Positions 50,301-63,889 of a stretch of 64,000 nt of DNA are shown here, one piece after another. This DNA comes from Bemisia tabaci. Lineage: Eukaryota > Arthropoda > Insecta > Hemiptera > Aleyrodidae. The stretch covers positions 372,001 through 436,000 of the forward strand of contig NC_092799.1 in assembly GCF_918797505.1 (NCBI RefSeq), written 5' to 3'. The notes beneath the pieces are model-generated. The model was not told where the DNA came from, did not search any database, and worked only from the letters and a program-made list of their open reading frames with translations. How positions within the stretch are numbered: position 1 is the stretch's first letter; each line of letters starts with the position of its first letter. Both the position numbers and the translations under genes were made by a program.

Positions 50301-53300
50301 CATTAATTAACACAGATAGAATTTTCCGACAAACCAGTTGTTTAACCAAATTTGACAAAAATTACTCTACTGTAAACTTTGCCTTCATGGATTTGGTTTC
50401 CTTTTCCTTTTAAGCGGAAATAGTTAGTTTTGATTGTTGACTCCATTTTTCTTTTATTGCAGTAAAAAAGGGGAAAAGAGAAAGGAGGAGGGAATACATA
50501 TTTCATGTGAAAATTTTTACCATAATTTTACAGTTTGGAAGGATTTGAGATACTATTCTCAAAATTGTTGATTTTTTCTCATTAAGTGCAACAGGCATTA
50601 TATCAATTCCCTCTCTAAACAGTGTTTTGGTAGTTGATGACATTTCCCAGAGATTTGCACCACTAACGCATTGGTCTGTTCATTTTTAGAGTGATTTCCT
50701 GGCAGTGGAAATGGTCAACCGAAAAATCAGATTTGTGTGGAATGTTGGAGGAGACACAGGGGAAGTGACAAACGCAGTTCACATTCAAACTGCAGGTGAC
50801 CTCAGCAATGACCAGCATTGGTATCGCATTGAAGCAGAAAGGTAACCTCTACTTCCAAACGAAATTTTAGACTGTAAATCAGCATTTTAAAGTGACATTA
50901 TGCCAATGGACAAGTAAAGAAGGTACGAATTTAAGCATTCTGATGCATGTTTCTTAACCAAAATTTCACATGGAACATGATTCGCGCAGCAAAAACTACT
51001 AGACCTAACTCCCAACTAAAATATGTAATGTCAATTGATGCATGGATTCAAACCGCCTGCTCTTGATAAAAGAAAATTCCACGTTAGTTAAATTGCACAC
51101 TAAACGTCACCGTAGCAGTCTCTGTGGTATGAAAATATGACAACGTCAATTCCGGTACTTTGGCTCACCTGTTGGAGTTGTTGAACACTTCAACGAAAAC
51201 ATGGCAAGTAGGTAACATTGCTGGATTATGAATTCTGCCAAAACTATTGTAAAGTGTGATTTGATTTAAGTAGACAAGTATTTTTCTCGTGAGCAGGGAA
51301 TGGGCCTGTTGCAAACTTTTGTTAGAGCAGAATGAGGAGTTGTTTCCTATAGATAATGCCTCAAAAATCACGATGAGCGCATCGGCAAAGTCTGAAATGC
51401 ACTTATAAATTCACAATCTGCGTAAGAAATTTGCGTTATTTTGAGCTTCCCGCTTCAAAAACGATACTACTGCACAGGTGAACATTTTGTTAGAGGAGTC
51501 GCTCCATTGTCGGCAATATTCATCATGGCCGACGCTTGCGCAGTTCCTCGCGTAATTCGAGGAGAGTTCAAGGTCAATTAAGGCGGGCGAGAAAAATATT
51601 AACGTAAACACGCCGATTGTTATCTGGTTTAATCCTGTTCAGGTGTTATCTCGTCCCATCACACGTGTTTTGGCGGACTGGCGTCGGCCATGATGAGTAT
51701 TGCCGCCAATGGAACGACTCCTCTAACAAGATTTTCACCTGTACCGTAGTATCGTTTTCGAAACGGGAAGCTCAAAAAACCGCAAATTTCTTACGCAGAT
51801 TGTGGAATTATGAGTGCATTTCAGACTTTGCCGATGCGCTCATCGTGATTTTTGAGGCATTATCTGTAAGAAACAACTCTTAGTTTTGCTCTAGCAAAAG
51901 TTTGCAACAGGCCCATTCAAATTTCCCTCAATCACTGCTGAATATAAACAAGATACACTCTACTACAGGTATAGACAAACGGGGTGCTGAAGCGGCAGCG
52001 CTGTGAACATAGGCCATCCAGTGACGTTGCAAGTCGTACCGTCTTTGCCGTCTGTCGTTCTTTCAAAATGACCCTCTTCTGACGACAGAGCTCTTCAGGT
52101 AGCTTCAATGAGCTATCAGATGAATTTACAAAATTGATAAAACTCAAAATAACGGAAAACTTAACTGAAAACACAAAAAAATAACACAAAATTGACGAAA
52201 CCCACTCTCAGAACAGAAAGTAAACAAGTCTTTAATATGGCGTTGCAGTTGTACCATTGGACGCCGTCAAATGTACGCGTTTTGACGACTTTCTAAAATT
52301 CCATTTGTCCATACCTGTAGTAGAGTGTACCTTGAAATATAAACGTTAATATCTTAGTTAGAGGTTGATTTCAGCAGTTTTTGTCGTGGGAATTGTGTTC
52401 AACATAAAATTTTGATTCAGAAAAATGTATCAGAATGCTTAAATGCGTACTTTGTATACTGGTCCATTTATCTTCATAATCTAAGGGAAGAAGTTCAATT
52501 TGCTGCCTTAGTGCAGGGTGTCTCTCCTCAGTAAAAACCTCAAAACCTGGGAAACATCAGGAAAATCGGTCATGGAACAGGAAATTCTGAATTCATCAAG
52601 CTTTTCTCAACTACTAGCAGTTTAGCATATGCCAAAGTAAAATGTACGATGTAACTCATGAAATACATTTCGACGGTGTAAGTCGGCAATCAAATAACTC
52701 GGTTTGCGACATTGCAGACTTCCTGTCATACTTTATTTCTTAAATGGAAAACTACTCAATAATAATTCTTTAAAACTGCCGTGATTTGTCTTCTCTGTGC
52801 GAAAAAAATTTCAATGAATGATAAAAATGAATGATTTTTAAAAAAATAACATAGAAGCGGAGATTTTCAGACACCGCAAACGAGATATGTGATTGCGGAC
52901 TTATGCCGTCGATATGTTGGCTCATGAAATCAAACAAGTGTCAATTTATTCAAGGAAAAAATCAGGAAATTTCATTCAAAATATTCTGAATAAAATGTTA
53001 GTGAATGCTGTCTTTTCTACCGTACCTTGCTAGCCCAGAAAAATGGTGGTGTTTAGTAATGCCTTTGAGGCCTTATTTTATCTCCTATGAGTATTGAAAC
53101 TTTTTCTTTTCTATTTTTCCTTCTCCTTTTTTGATGCACTAAAGTATTTCTTATTCATTCCTTGAGTCTCATTGGTTTAACCTTTGTACAAAAGATCTCA
53201 ACTTTTCGGTTCTATTTCATGGAAAGTGTTTCACCATTTGTAGGTATGTGTTCTATGCACTAAGGTGTTAGTTACTGCAATCAATGAATTTCAATTCCAT

Positions 53301-56300
53301 GCCTTGTTTTTTTGATCACTAGGAAAGCAAACGTGGGAACACTGTACGTGCGGCCTCAAGTTTTGCCGTTCGGGTCGTACCTTCGCGATGGTTCACCGGT
53401 AACAGGGAATTCAACAGGAGGGATCGGGCGCCTGGATGTGAGCCCCCACGATCGTGTATGGGTTGGCGGCGCTGACCACAAACCAGCCGAGTTGCGTTCC
53501 ATGCAGCCAGGTCTTGTCGGTTGTCTCCATAATCTTTTCCTCGATGGCCGTCCAATTGGGTTATGGGACTTCCGCACTCAAACAGAAGGCTGCACTGCTT
53601 GTATTGAGGGGTATGTTTCTTTATGCATAAATGTCCTCAGAAAAATAATTCTAGTCCACAAAAATCCAAGATTGTGTTCTTGAAACCAGAGTGTAAAGGA
53701 GAGTTCTGCAAATGATCCACTTAAAAACCGCCCAAAAATTTTAAACCAAACTGGAGTTTTTTCAAGCATCGTGGAGAATTTGATGTCGACATCTCAAATC
53801 TGATTTTATCCTCTATTTTGAAAACGATTCTCTTTTCCGAATACTCTCCATAAACTTGCAACATCAGTTGGAACCTTATAACAGCTGTGAGGTTGAGAGC
53901 GTATTTCTAACTTAAAACTCAAAAAAGAAAAAATCTAAGTTCGAAAATGATGTATTTTTGTCATCAACTAGAAAAACCCTTTAAAAGAACAACCAAAGAA
54001 AATAGCTCATAATTTGAATTAGTGGTAGTAAAAGTAAGCTTGTTCAGTGACTTAATTTCAATGTTCGACAAGATTTTCTGGAAATTGCTCCTAACAATGC
54101 TTCCAAATTCTCCATAATGCTAAAATATGTCCAGACTTGGAAGTGTTTGTGAAAAGACACAGACATAGACACCCTAGAAGACATAGACAAAATGCATTGG
54201 CTGTTTGATTGTTTCAGGATTTCCTTTCACCTTTTTACTCTTAAAAGGAAATAAACATACTTGTAGAGAGTTGGAAATTTTATTGGGCATTGTTTATCAT
54301 TTTACAATATTTTTACTTAAATTTTTATCTTTGGCAATTGTTTTTAGTGCTGAGGAGGTGAAAGACGAACAAACATACCGATTCTTGGGCGACGGTTATG
54401 CAGTTCTACACCATGACAGTTCCTCTGCCTACAATAAATATCTCCTCTCCGTATCGCTGAACTTCAAGACTTTCGACGAAGATGCCCTACTATTTTTGGC
54501 TGTCACAAACGATACTGTGCGTATACCGATTGCTCTTACATAATCAAACTTTACAGTTCTTTACTCTTGATAGTTCAGAGGAACATCAGAACTATCATTA
54601 CATTGCTTATTTATGCTGAGCCCTTTTTGACTGAATAAATCAACAAGTTTTTACGGACTTTGGTGCGAAATACATATGCTGTTTGATTGTTTCAGGAATT
54701 CCTTTCACCTTTTAACTCTTAAAAGGAAATAAACATACTCGTAGAGAGTTGGAAATTTTAATGGGCATTATTCATAATTTTACCACATTTTTAGCTGAAA
54801 ATTCAAGTTTAATACTAAAAAAATCACTAAAATCGACATAATCAAAGGATTGAGGATAAAATTTCCAAGGCTTTACAGGAGGAGAAAGAGGTCTTTGTTT
54901 TTACTGTACTTACTCTCAAGAAGCGGATATCTGTATAAACGCTAAAAAAATTCTGAAACAATGAAAATTTCAAAAATTTCACTTTCTTCAAAAAATCTAC
55001 ATATTGTATTCATTTTTTATCTTTTTCGAACACTCCACAATATGTCTTAAAGTTTGAAAGATAGGTTATTTTTATTTATTAATTTTTTTTTTCAATCATC
55101 TCAGGAAACTTCTGGAAAATCATGTATGATGTTAAATACTGAAGACTAAATTTTGAGCTTTATATATAATTCCATACAAGTTTTACCTTTTATCTCTAAA
55201 TTGCATCTAAAAATTTTGCCATCAAATTTTAGTTTTTTCGACAGTGATAAATTTAATGCCATATTTATTCTGTTCTCTCTCTCTTCAGGATAAATTTGTC
55301 TCTGTCACACTTTCTGAGGGTCGTGTAGTTTTCCGAGTTGGTTACGGAGGTGATATTAGTCTTGAGATATCAAGTAACTCACGCTACAACACAGGCAACT
55401 GGACTCGACTGGAGGCTACAAGATACTTTGATCGGAAGAAAAAAGTAGAGAAAGGTAAAGTCAGTCGTCAAACCTCTCTTTTGAATTTCTCCGATAACAT
55501 CAGTAATAATAAGGAAGCTGTAAAAAGTTTCATTAATGTTCAACTGTTACCGCTCATAAGATGAAGAACCTTCGTGCCAAAAAAATAAAAATTGAATCAG
55601 TTTTCATCAAAAGAGCTTCAGTCTCTTTCACCTTGATGGCTGACAAATTAGAAATCAAAAGAAAACGCATCAATGATAAAAGTCATTCAAATCTGTGTAC
55701 AGGGTCGAGATTTGTCAAATCAAATGCAATTTTACTCCTTAATTGGTTGGGGTGTGTTTTTTGGAGTTATTAGAGTGTTTTCCATTAACAATTCAAATAA
55801 TAATTTCTCCATCCTATTTAACGCAAAGCACACTTCTGAGAATTTTGCCCTCATGCAATTAAGTTCATGTTTCTGTAAGTTGTTACATATTTATATTTTT
55901 GTCATTGAAAATTTCTTACCATAGATTACTTAAAGTATGAACGAGTTGACCCAGTTAAATGAAACTCTGTAAATTTAGTTCGTTCCACCAAAGGCATTTT
56001 CACTTTTGGCACTGTTAATTCAAAGCAATCCCTTTTGTTTGATCTCAATTTGAAAGCAAACTGTGTGGTACAAAATTAGACCAGTAGTTGTAAAAATAAG
56101 AGAAATGTGGTGCTTTCTATTCTTGACAGTTTATGATTGAAAAAATCACGAAGTCTCACCACAGAAATTTCTATTGAGAAGCTAAATTTAATTTCAGCGC
56201 CTGGTTTCCCGCGTGTTTTTCAGGTATCCTGAAAATCGGAACGGAATCGCGAGATGGGGCGCCAACACCACCTCCTAATCAAGATGCAATCCCTGATCTA

Positions 56301-59300
56301 TCCCAAGCGCAGTTATTCGTGGGCGGCACTCCACCAAGTTTCCGAACAAGACGTTGGCCAGGTTCTTACTTGGGCTGCATGTCGGAAGTGAACGTTGCAC
56401 AAGAAGGTTACAATCTGTTGCGTGGGCAATTCTGGGGTATCCAGCCCTCATGCTCGCAAAAGGTACCTTATCAAATAATCATATTGTAAATATTCCAATT
56501 GCTGTATAAGTAGGTGAATAAGTTTAAAATGAAAAAAAAAAAATAAAAAAATAAAAAAAAAAAAAAATTAGCTACTTTTTAATTCAGAGTCTGAAGATGA
56601 AGAGCTTGAATACAATTTTTAAAAAAAATTACGACCTCTACTACTTTGACTCAAGTTTATCCTAACATAAAATGAATATTTGTGCTCATTTTTTTGCCTC
56701 ACTTAAGAGTCTGAAAATATGTCGGTCAGTGCATTTTTTCAGTTTTAAATGAATTTTCGCAGAAATCAAAAACAAATTTCATGCTCCTTTACCTGCATAA
56801 TGTGCCCATTTCTGTATGTTTATAATTTCCTTTTTGAACTTTTTCCTTCTTTTTTCCAGGCTCTAACCATTGCTGGATTCAATGGAAACGGATACTTGGA
56901 GCTGGCATCGTACAGCCTTGAGAAAAAAGCTGCTTTCGGCTTTGTGTTTGCAACCTTACAGCAGAATTGCTTGTTGATGTTGTCCACCTCTCAAGGACTA
57001 ATGGTAATGTTATCCCTCACATTACTTCATTTTAATTTGTTAAAAAAAAAATAGTTGAATTCTTTCTCTCAAGCTTTTAACTCTGGTATATTTTTGCCTG
57101 AATCATTAATTTTCCAGTTCTTTATGTTCATTTCATAAATTTTATCAACTTTCTAAGCAAGATTTTTACCACCTAATACGATTCAAAAATGTATTGCACA
57201 TGGAAAAATCACCACCTCTGTCTAGACGACTTGTGCCAAACCGCAATCTCTTTGTAGATTCAAAAATGATTCAAAGTATTACGAGGCATATTCTGTAATT
57301 GAAAGAGCATTTAAAGTAAGCAGAAAGTATGAAAAATGTCTTAATTTAACTGAAAATGGGACATTAGCGTTAATTTTCCATCAAAATGAGTCAATTCAAA
57401 TTACATACGTAGCTGCGGAAGAGAACTAAAATCAATATAGGTCGATATGACCATTTTAGAAATGAAGCTATCCTTGTGCCAGAGTTGAGACTCACAAAAG
57501 TTTCCTCCCTCTCTTGATGCTCAGCATTTGTAAATTTGTTCAAAAAAATTCACCACACGGAGGAAATTATTTCATTGCACAGCATGATGAAATTAGTTTA
57601 GTATCAATTTGATTCAAATAAACTTCGGTTCAAGGATGGTGGAGTTAGAATTCACGAACACAAATCATACCAATTTCTCACCTTCGAGACGAAATTAGAC
57701 ATCTCAATGTGTCAACAATATTCCATGTAAAGTTTTGATGAGAGAAGACAAAATGCAATGCTTTGTTTCTAACCTTATATAGTGATCAATTCTAAGTTAG
57801 ATCGCTGATTGTACATCATTACTGTTCTGATTTCTCTATTCCTTGTTGTTCTCTATCTTGAATCTCTAGAATCGACAAAGTTACTATGCGGTGAGCCTCC
57901 GCAACGGCCAGATCGACGTGCGGTTGAATGCAGGTCACGGAGAGGTGCGGCTGGCGAGCACAAGCTCCGACTACGGCAATGGGCAGTTCCACTCGGTGGT
58001 CGTCATCAAGCGAGGCAAGAAACTGGAACTCCAAGTCGACGACACGACAGATTCCTCAGCAACGCTCCCTCGTGGGAGCCTCAACATTAAAGTCCCTGGA
58101 GATGCCGGTGGCCTCTTCTTCGGTGGAATACCACCGGATATCAACACAACTGGCCTGGCTGTCTCAGATGAACCTCTTATTGGGACCATCAAAGACGCAA
58201 TCTTTAATAACAGGTTAGTACATACGATCTTTAATAACAGGTTAGTACATACGATCTTTAATAACAGGTTAGTACATACGATCTTTAATAACAGGTTAGT
58301 ACATACGATTTTAAAATGTTTTGACAATTCGTGTTTTTTAATAATTGAGCTTTCTGTGATTGGATGACCTCATGATCAGACACAATGTGGATGATCGCCT
58401 AGTAGATTGGCAGAATATTGATTTTCGTCTCTAGAAGACCACCGATTTCCGAGAAGGGAAGCTTAAACAAACAGAACTTTGATCCTCGTCAAGAAAGGAG
58501 TAAATTTGTAAATTCAAGACGTTTAATCCACTATTTTACCGAATTCTTTATAACATTTCAGGCAAACTCATAGCTGTTGCATCTTGCATCCATATCTTAC
58601 TATTAGACATTCCCTAAACATGGAATAGTGAAAAATATGCTTATGGCCAAAATGTGAAACCACGTACCTCCGTTTGCGATGTTGTAAACCTTATGTCATA
58701 CTTTATTTGACATTTTGTAAACTAGTCAATGCAGTTTCTCAAACTCTTCTTTGATTTTCTTTCTCTGTTAGCAGAATTTCTGTTTAAATTTTTAAGCTAT
58801 AAAGTTGGCTTTTTTTCTAGAGAAAATAAAAATACCAGTGGAAATTTTGAAACTCTCCAATGGAAACTCGTGGTTTTGCACTTTTGCCATTGACTTTTCC
58901 GATAATTTTCATTCGTAGCTCCAATTTCCAAAGTCAAAGATGGTCTCTAGTCAGTCTATTTTGACTTTGAACTGCCTGTTATTTTTTCAGTGTTCTAGCC
59001 TTTGATAAGCCGTTGGAATTTGAGCACGTGGCAATTGGTCGTCATGGACCCGTGCCAGTGCGGACGGAGGCATCTCGACTCGAGGTGGAATCCATGCAGA
59101 TTTCTCCAGAAAACTCAGCCAATGGCTGTCGCAAAGTTTCCAGCTACCCAATCGAGTCGGGAGCAGCTAAATTCGGTGACACTCCTCACAGTCATGTCCA
59201 AATTGATTTCTCCAAGCGTAACCTTGGAAACATTTTTCAGGACAATTTTACGCTAGAGATGCAGTTCAGAACTTTTTATCCCAATGGAGTACTCCTAGTT

Positions 59301-62300
59301 ATACCTGTAAGTATTTCTCAAATATGTCATGTAATGAGTTACTCCTTCAAAAATATATCTGTGACCCTTCACATAAGAAAGAAGACATTTGTACCAAAAT
59401 CGAAACAGTAAATTTGGCTTTATCGCCTTGAGGAGTGTTATTTAATAAATCAAATCAAAATGTACGGAAAAGTACGACAAATGAAATGAACAGCTTTTTG
59501 TTCGAATCGAGAATCAGACATGTGACGATGTACTTGGGTTGAAAAAAAATTGGTCCCAAAGAAAATGTGGAAAATGGCATCATTGCAATCTTAAATACCT
59601 AAATGATCAAATCAACTGCATATTTCAAAAGAACGCAATTTTTGAAGAATATTAGTGCAAACCGCACCTCAATATCTTTTTTCGTTTAAAAGATATGGAA
59701 CTCAACAGTTTTCAACTCGGCAACGCTGCTACACGGAAAGAAATTCGTTTCAGGCCTTGAAATTTGGGAAAAAGCTTATCCTATAATAAGGAATGACTTA
59801 TTGAAAAGTGGTCAAAATACATGAGGGGGAACTTTTGCCGATTTTGCATACACCCCTTTCTATTTGCCAAGATCCAAATTTCTGGACGAAAATGCACCTT
59901 TATAGCTCATTTCAGCCAAAAATGGAACCAAATCGGCAAAATGTTTTCTCCCAAAAAGCGTGCATGTTTTGAGGTTCTATTCCTTGGGGAGCCTCGTAGG
60001 CTGCTGCCCTCGGTAGAAATTTTAATTTTACAATCTTTTGGCTATGTAAAAACATTGGCACGAAGAAACGCCTTCTCTGAAGTGGCTAGCAAAACAACAT
60101 CAACTTTTGCAATCAAGCATCTCTGTGCAGGAAGTTGAAAAAAAGAACAAAAAGGGATTATCTCGTACAAAAGACAGCCGCAAATTTCATTATGCCTATA
60201 GGTGTCAGCCTGTCAAATACCACCCTTTTTAAAATATAAACTCCAATACGAGACCCAATCAAACTGAGAGCTTTGAAATTATCTTTTTCAGAGCATCAAA
60301 AACAAATTAGCAAACTTCATAATGGCAACGCTCGTGAATGGCCGGTTAAAGGTCATTGTCCAGGGGAAGAAGAAGAAAAAATCTGAGAGCATGTCTCAAA
60401 TTGCAGTGAATGATGGATTGTGGCATCATGTAAGTACGGAAACCTTGCTCATCATTTGTTTCATACTCCCCGGTTGCAGCTTCGAATTAAGTGTTGCGAT
60501 ATTTGAACTCAAAAGCTTAAAAGCTATTGTACGTCAATTTAATTCTCATGCAGTAAGATTCTGATAGAATATTATACATACCTATCTAGGAAAGATTTTA
60601 TTTTCATTTTTAAACTTAAATGTTGGAAAATTTAGGAATGAACTCTGTGTCGAACATGGAGTAGATTTTTGTAATTGATAGGATTCACTCTAAAAATCCT
60701 AAAGCCAAACTCAGAAACCATGTAACTCAATTGCAACATCTAAAATTGTCATGCACACTTATTTTCCCGGGGAAAAATTGAAGAATTTGACAGTTAAAAT
60801 TTTTTTTAGAACAATCATGAAATGGTGGGGAAAAAAAATTGGAATACATTTCAAGTCATAATGCAAATTTGTTGTAACTCTCCAAGAAAAATAATGTATG
60901 GATAGAAATTTCAAAAATTGGCGATTGATTTTGGAGTTTGACAGAAGCTTTCCACCATGAAGAACGTAAATGGATTCAAGGTCACGAAGTGAAGCAAAAT
61001 AGAGAAAACTTGTAATTTAATGTGCGGAGAAAAAGCGAAAAGGAGGAAGGTAATTTTGTTTGAGGATGAGGAATTTAATTGTGGGTAGTGAGATACATGT
61101 TTTCAAAACTGTATGCTTGTCTTTTATTTCCAAATTTTTTTTTTTTTTTTTGCATGGAACAAGATGATGCTCATGAAAGAGGAACACATATTCCGCATGC
61201 AAATTGACAACAATCCGCCTATCTCGTTCGAGGCCCACAAGAAGTCGAACATCGGAAACATTACATACATCGGAGGTCTGCCAGAGGAACTCTTAACCTC
61301 AATGGTTTGTGTTGTCTTCATTTTTAGCCGAAGTCTGGTAGAGGAAACAACTTGTGCTGCCTGCATTGAGTTGTTATCAAAAATAACAAAATATCAGAAG
61401 GATGAATTAAATATACGGCTCCATGAGTGCTCAAACTTCAAGTCAAACCGAGCTGCATTCTGTGAACTTGACTTACCTTGAAACGTGAAGTATAGTAATC
61501 GAATACTTTACTTGTCTTAATTGCAAAAGATAGATAATTTTTTGAGCTCTTTAGAGCAAGAAAACCAACAAGAGTCAAGATGTTTATCATTTCATTGATA
61601 CTATTATCTCATCAGTCTTGCACCATCCCTAATCCAATAATGTCTAGACTCGATTGAAAAATCACCAACGTAAATTTTTATTGAGAGCAACCACACCAGC
61701 GCTTTTTTTTTTCGATTTATACCATTTGTAGGAAATGTAGAAAAGCATTAATAATCACTGTACATGAATTAACTTGTCTTTAATTTGGATGTTTGTTGGT
61801 TTCAGAAATTCTCATATTTCCCCAAAACAGAAACTTTCAAAGGCTGCTTAGCTCGTTTAATCCTGAACGGTCAGTTCGAAGACTTGGTCGGAGATAAGTA
61901 TCATAAAGTAGGACAGTGTTTCCCGCATGTTGAGAAGGGCTCTTATTTTCCAGGAGACGCTTTTGCTATCTATGGTATGTCCTAATTCTTGAGCCGATTG
62001 GTCCTAGATACGTCTATCGGCAGTCAGAAAAATACTCTTCGTTTTTAGACTTTTTACTGTCAGCTGAAGAGCATCTACTTTTACTTTTTTTACTATTCTG
62101 TCCTCAATTGTCACTGTCCATAGGAAAGGGGACTTAGTGAACACAAGCACATTTACTAGAAGAGTAATTTCTCTCAAGCTGAATAAAAAAAAAACAAAAT
62201 TTCAGGTTTCCACAGAAAATGCGTAAGAGTATCTGAAGGAATAAGTTGTAAAAGGTTTTGTTCAGTTTGCACCTTTTGACAGTAAATAATTGCATTTCAA

Positions 62301-63853
62301 TTTGACGTTCCTACTTTTCTAGCCTCTAGAGCAGTAGATTCCAACTTTTGATGCTTTTTCTCAAACTATTTTTTTTTTTAATGAATACTTTTGAATGTCG
62401 GTTCCCTTGGAAGGGAAGGGAACAATTATACAAAATTTAAAATTTCTCCAAACAATTATATAAAAGTCTCAATTTTGAGTTTTAAATGTTAAGTTAAATT
62501 GAGATTTATTGATGTTAAATTTAAATTGAAGTGAAATTAAGAAAACAATTTGTACCAAATTGGAATTATATCAGTTCTAAATTTACATTTCAGAAATGTA
62601 GTTTTGAAAAAAAGCTTTTTAAAATTCTAGTTTGCTGTGGTTAGAGTGCAAAACTACTTGATTAAAATACAACCTTACACCTGCGTTTAGCGCAGAGTTG
62701 AACCTCAAGGCTCACAGCTGATTCTTCGGGATTCTAGAGAGTTTTTCCCATCGCGAACCCAAAATCTGATCTACTAGCCCAACTCGTTAAAAAAATTTCT
62801 ACTGAACTTGTTGTCCCTGTGGAGTGAGGACCCAGTCAATACATATAATTTTTCTTTCCCCAACTCTCTCCTGAAAGAATGAAATACATTATTCTGAGTT
62901 ATCCTTTCTTAGATTATATCTGATCCTCCTCTGTTTTTTATCTCTTATTTTTAGAAAATGAGTTCGATGTCGGTTCGTTAATAGAATTAGAAATTGAATT
63001 CCGAACGTCTGAAATGAATGGAATCATCCTCTCTGTATCACAACCAGAAGGGTATCCAGCTCTTTCTCTCCAGTTTATCAATGGCAAGGTATGTATAATG
63101 AGGGGTTTTTTTCTTACATTAATGTTAAATGCCTCTATTGGGTTTTTTCACAGGCAAACTTCTGGGATGAAATATTAGTTGATACTTAAAATCAATGTTA
63201 CCAAACAATTAGAAACTCTCACATGCCACAGAATGTCTTACTTTTCCAGAAATCAATGTGCCAAATCTCGCATGATGGTAAACCTAGAAATATGCTATTT
63301 TGGTTGGTGACATCGCTGATTTCTTGTCACATTTCATTATTTTGAAAAATAAAACGTTCCTACTGTGTCCTCTTTCTTAACTCAAGGAAAGAATGCTCTG
63401 AAAGTCTAATGGGAAAATGTAATGTAATATATTTTCTTAAAAAAATTGAATGAAGGTCCTAATTTTGAGTGGTTTGCAGTTATCATGAACTGCTCGAAAA
63501 GATTCGCACTGAGTAGCATTCTGTCGTTAGGTATCTTGTACATTTCATAAGAACAAAGGCCGTATGAAGTTTGATGGGTTCTTTCACATCCTGAAATTAG
63601 AGTCAAATGTTCGTCTTTGCACCATTTTTTTAGTGTTTAAAGACAGGCTTTCATTTAAAGACTCTGTTTATTTTTATTTTTTTTTATAATATTATTATCA
63701 TTGAAATCGTCAGTGAATGTAAGTTGTAAGTAACATTTCTGAAATTTTAAATTAAACAAACTAAAATTTTAAAAACTGCATTAAGTCTTGTGGTGTGGCT
63801 CATGAAAAGTTTAAACCAATATTTTAGAGCGGATAGCTGTGGAATAAGTTTCG

Positions 63854-63889
<36 letters not shown>

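Noticed and set aside
51411..51883. Two similar short frames on opposite strands in intron 35
   Set aside because: They are generated by the palindromic element; no known protein.
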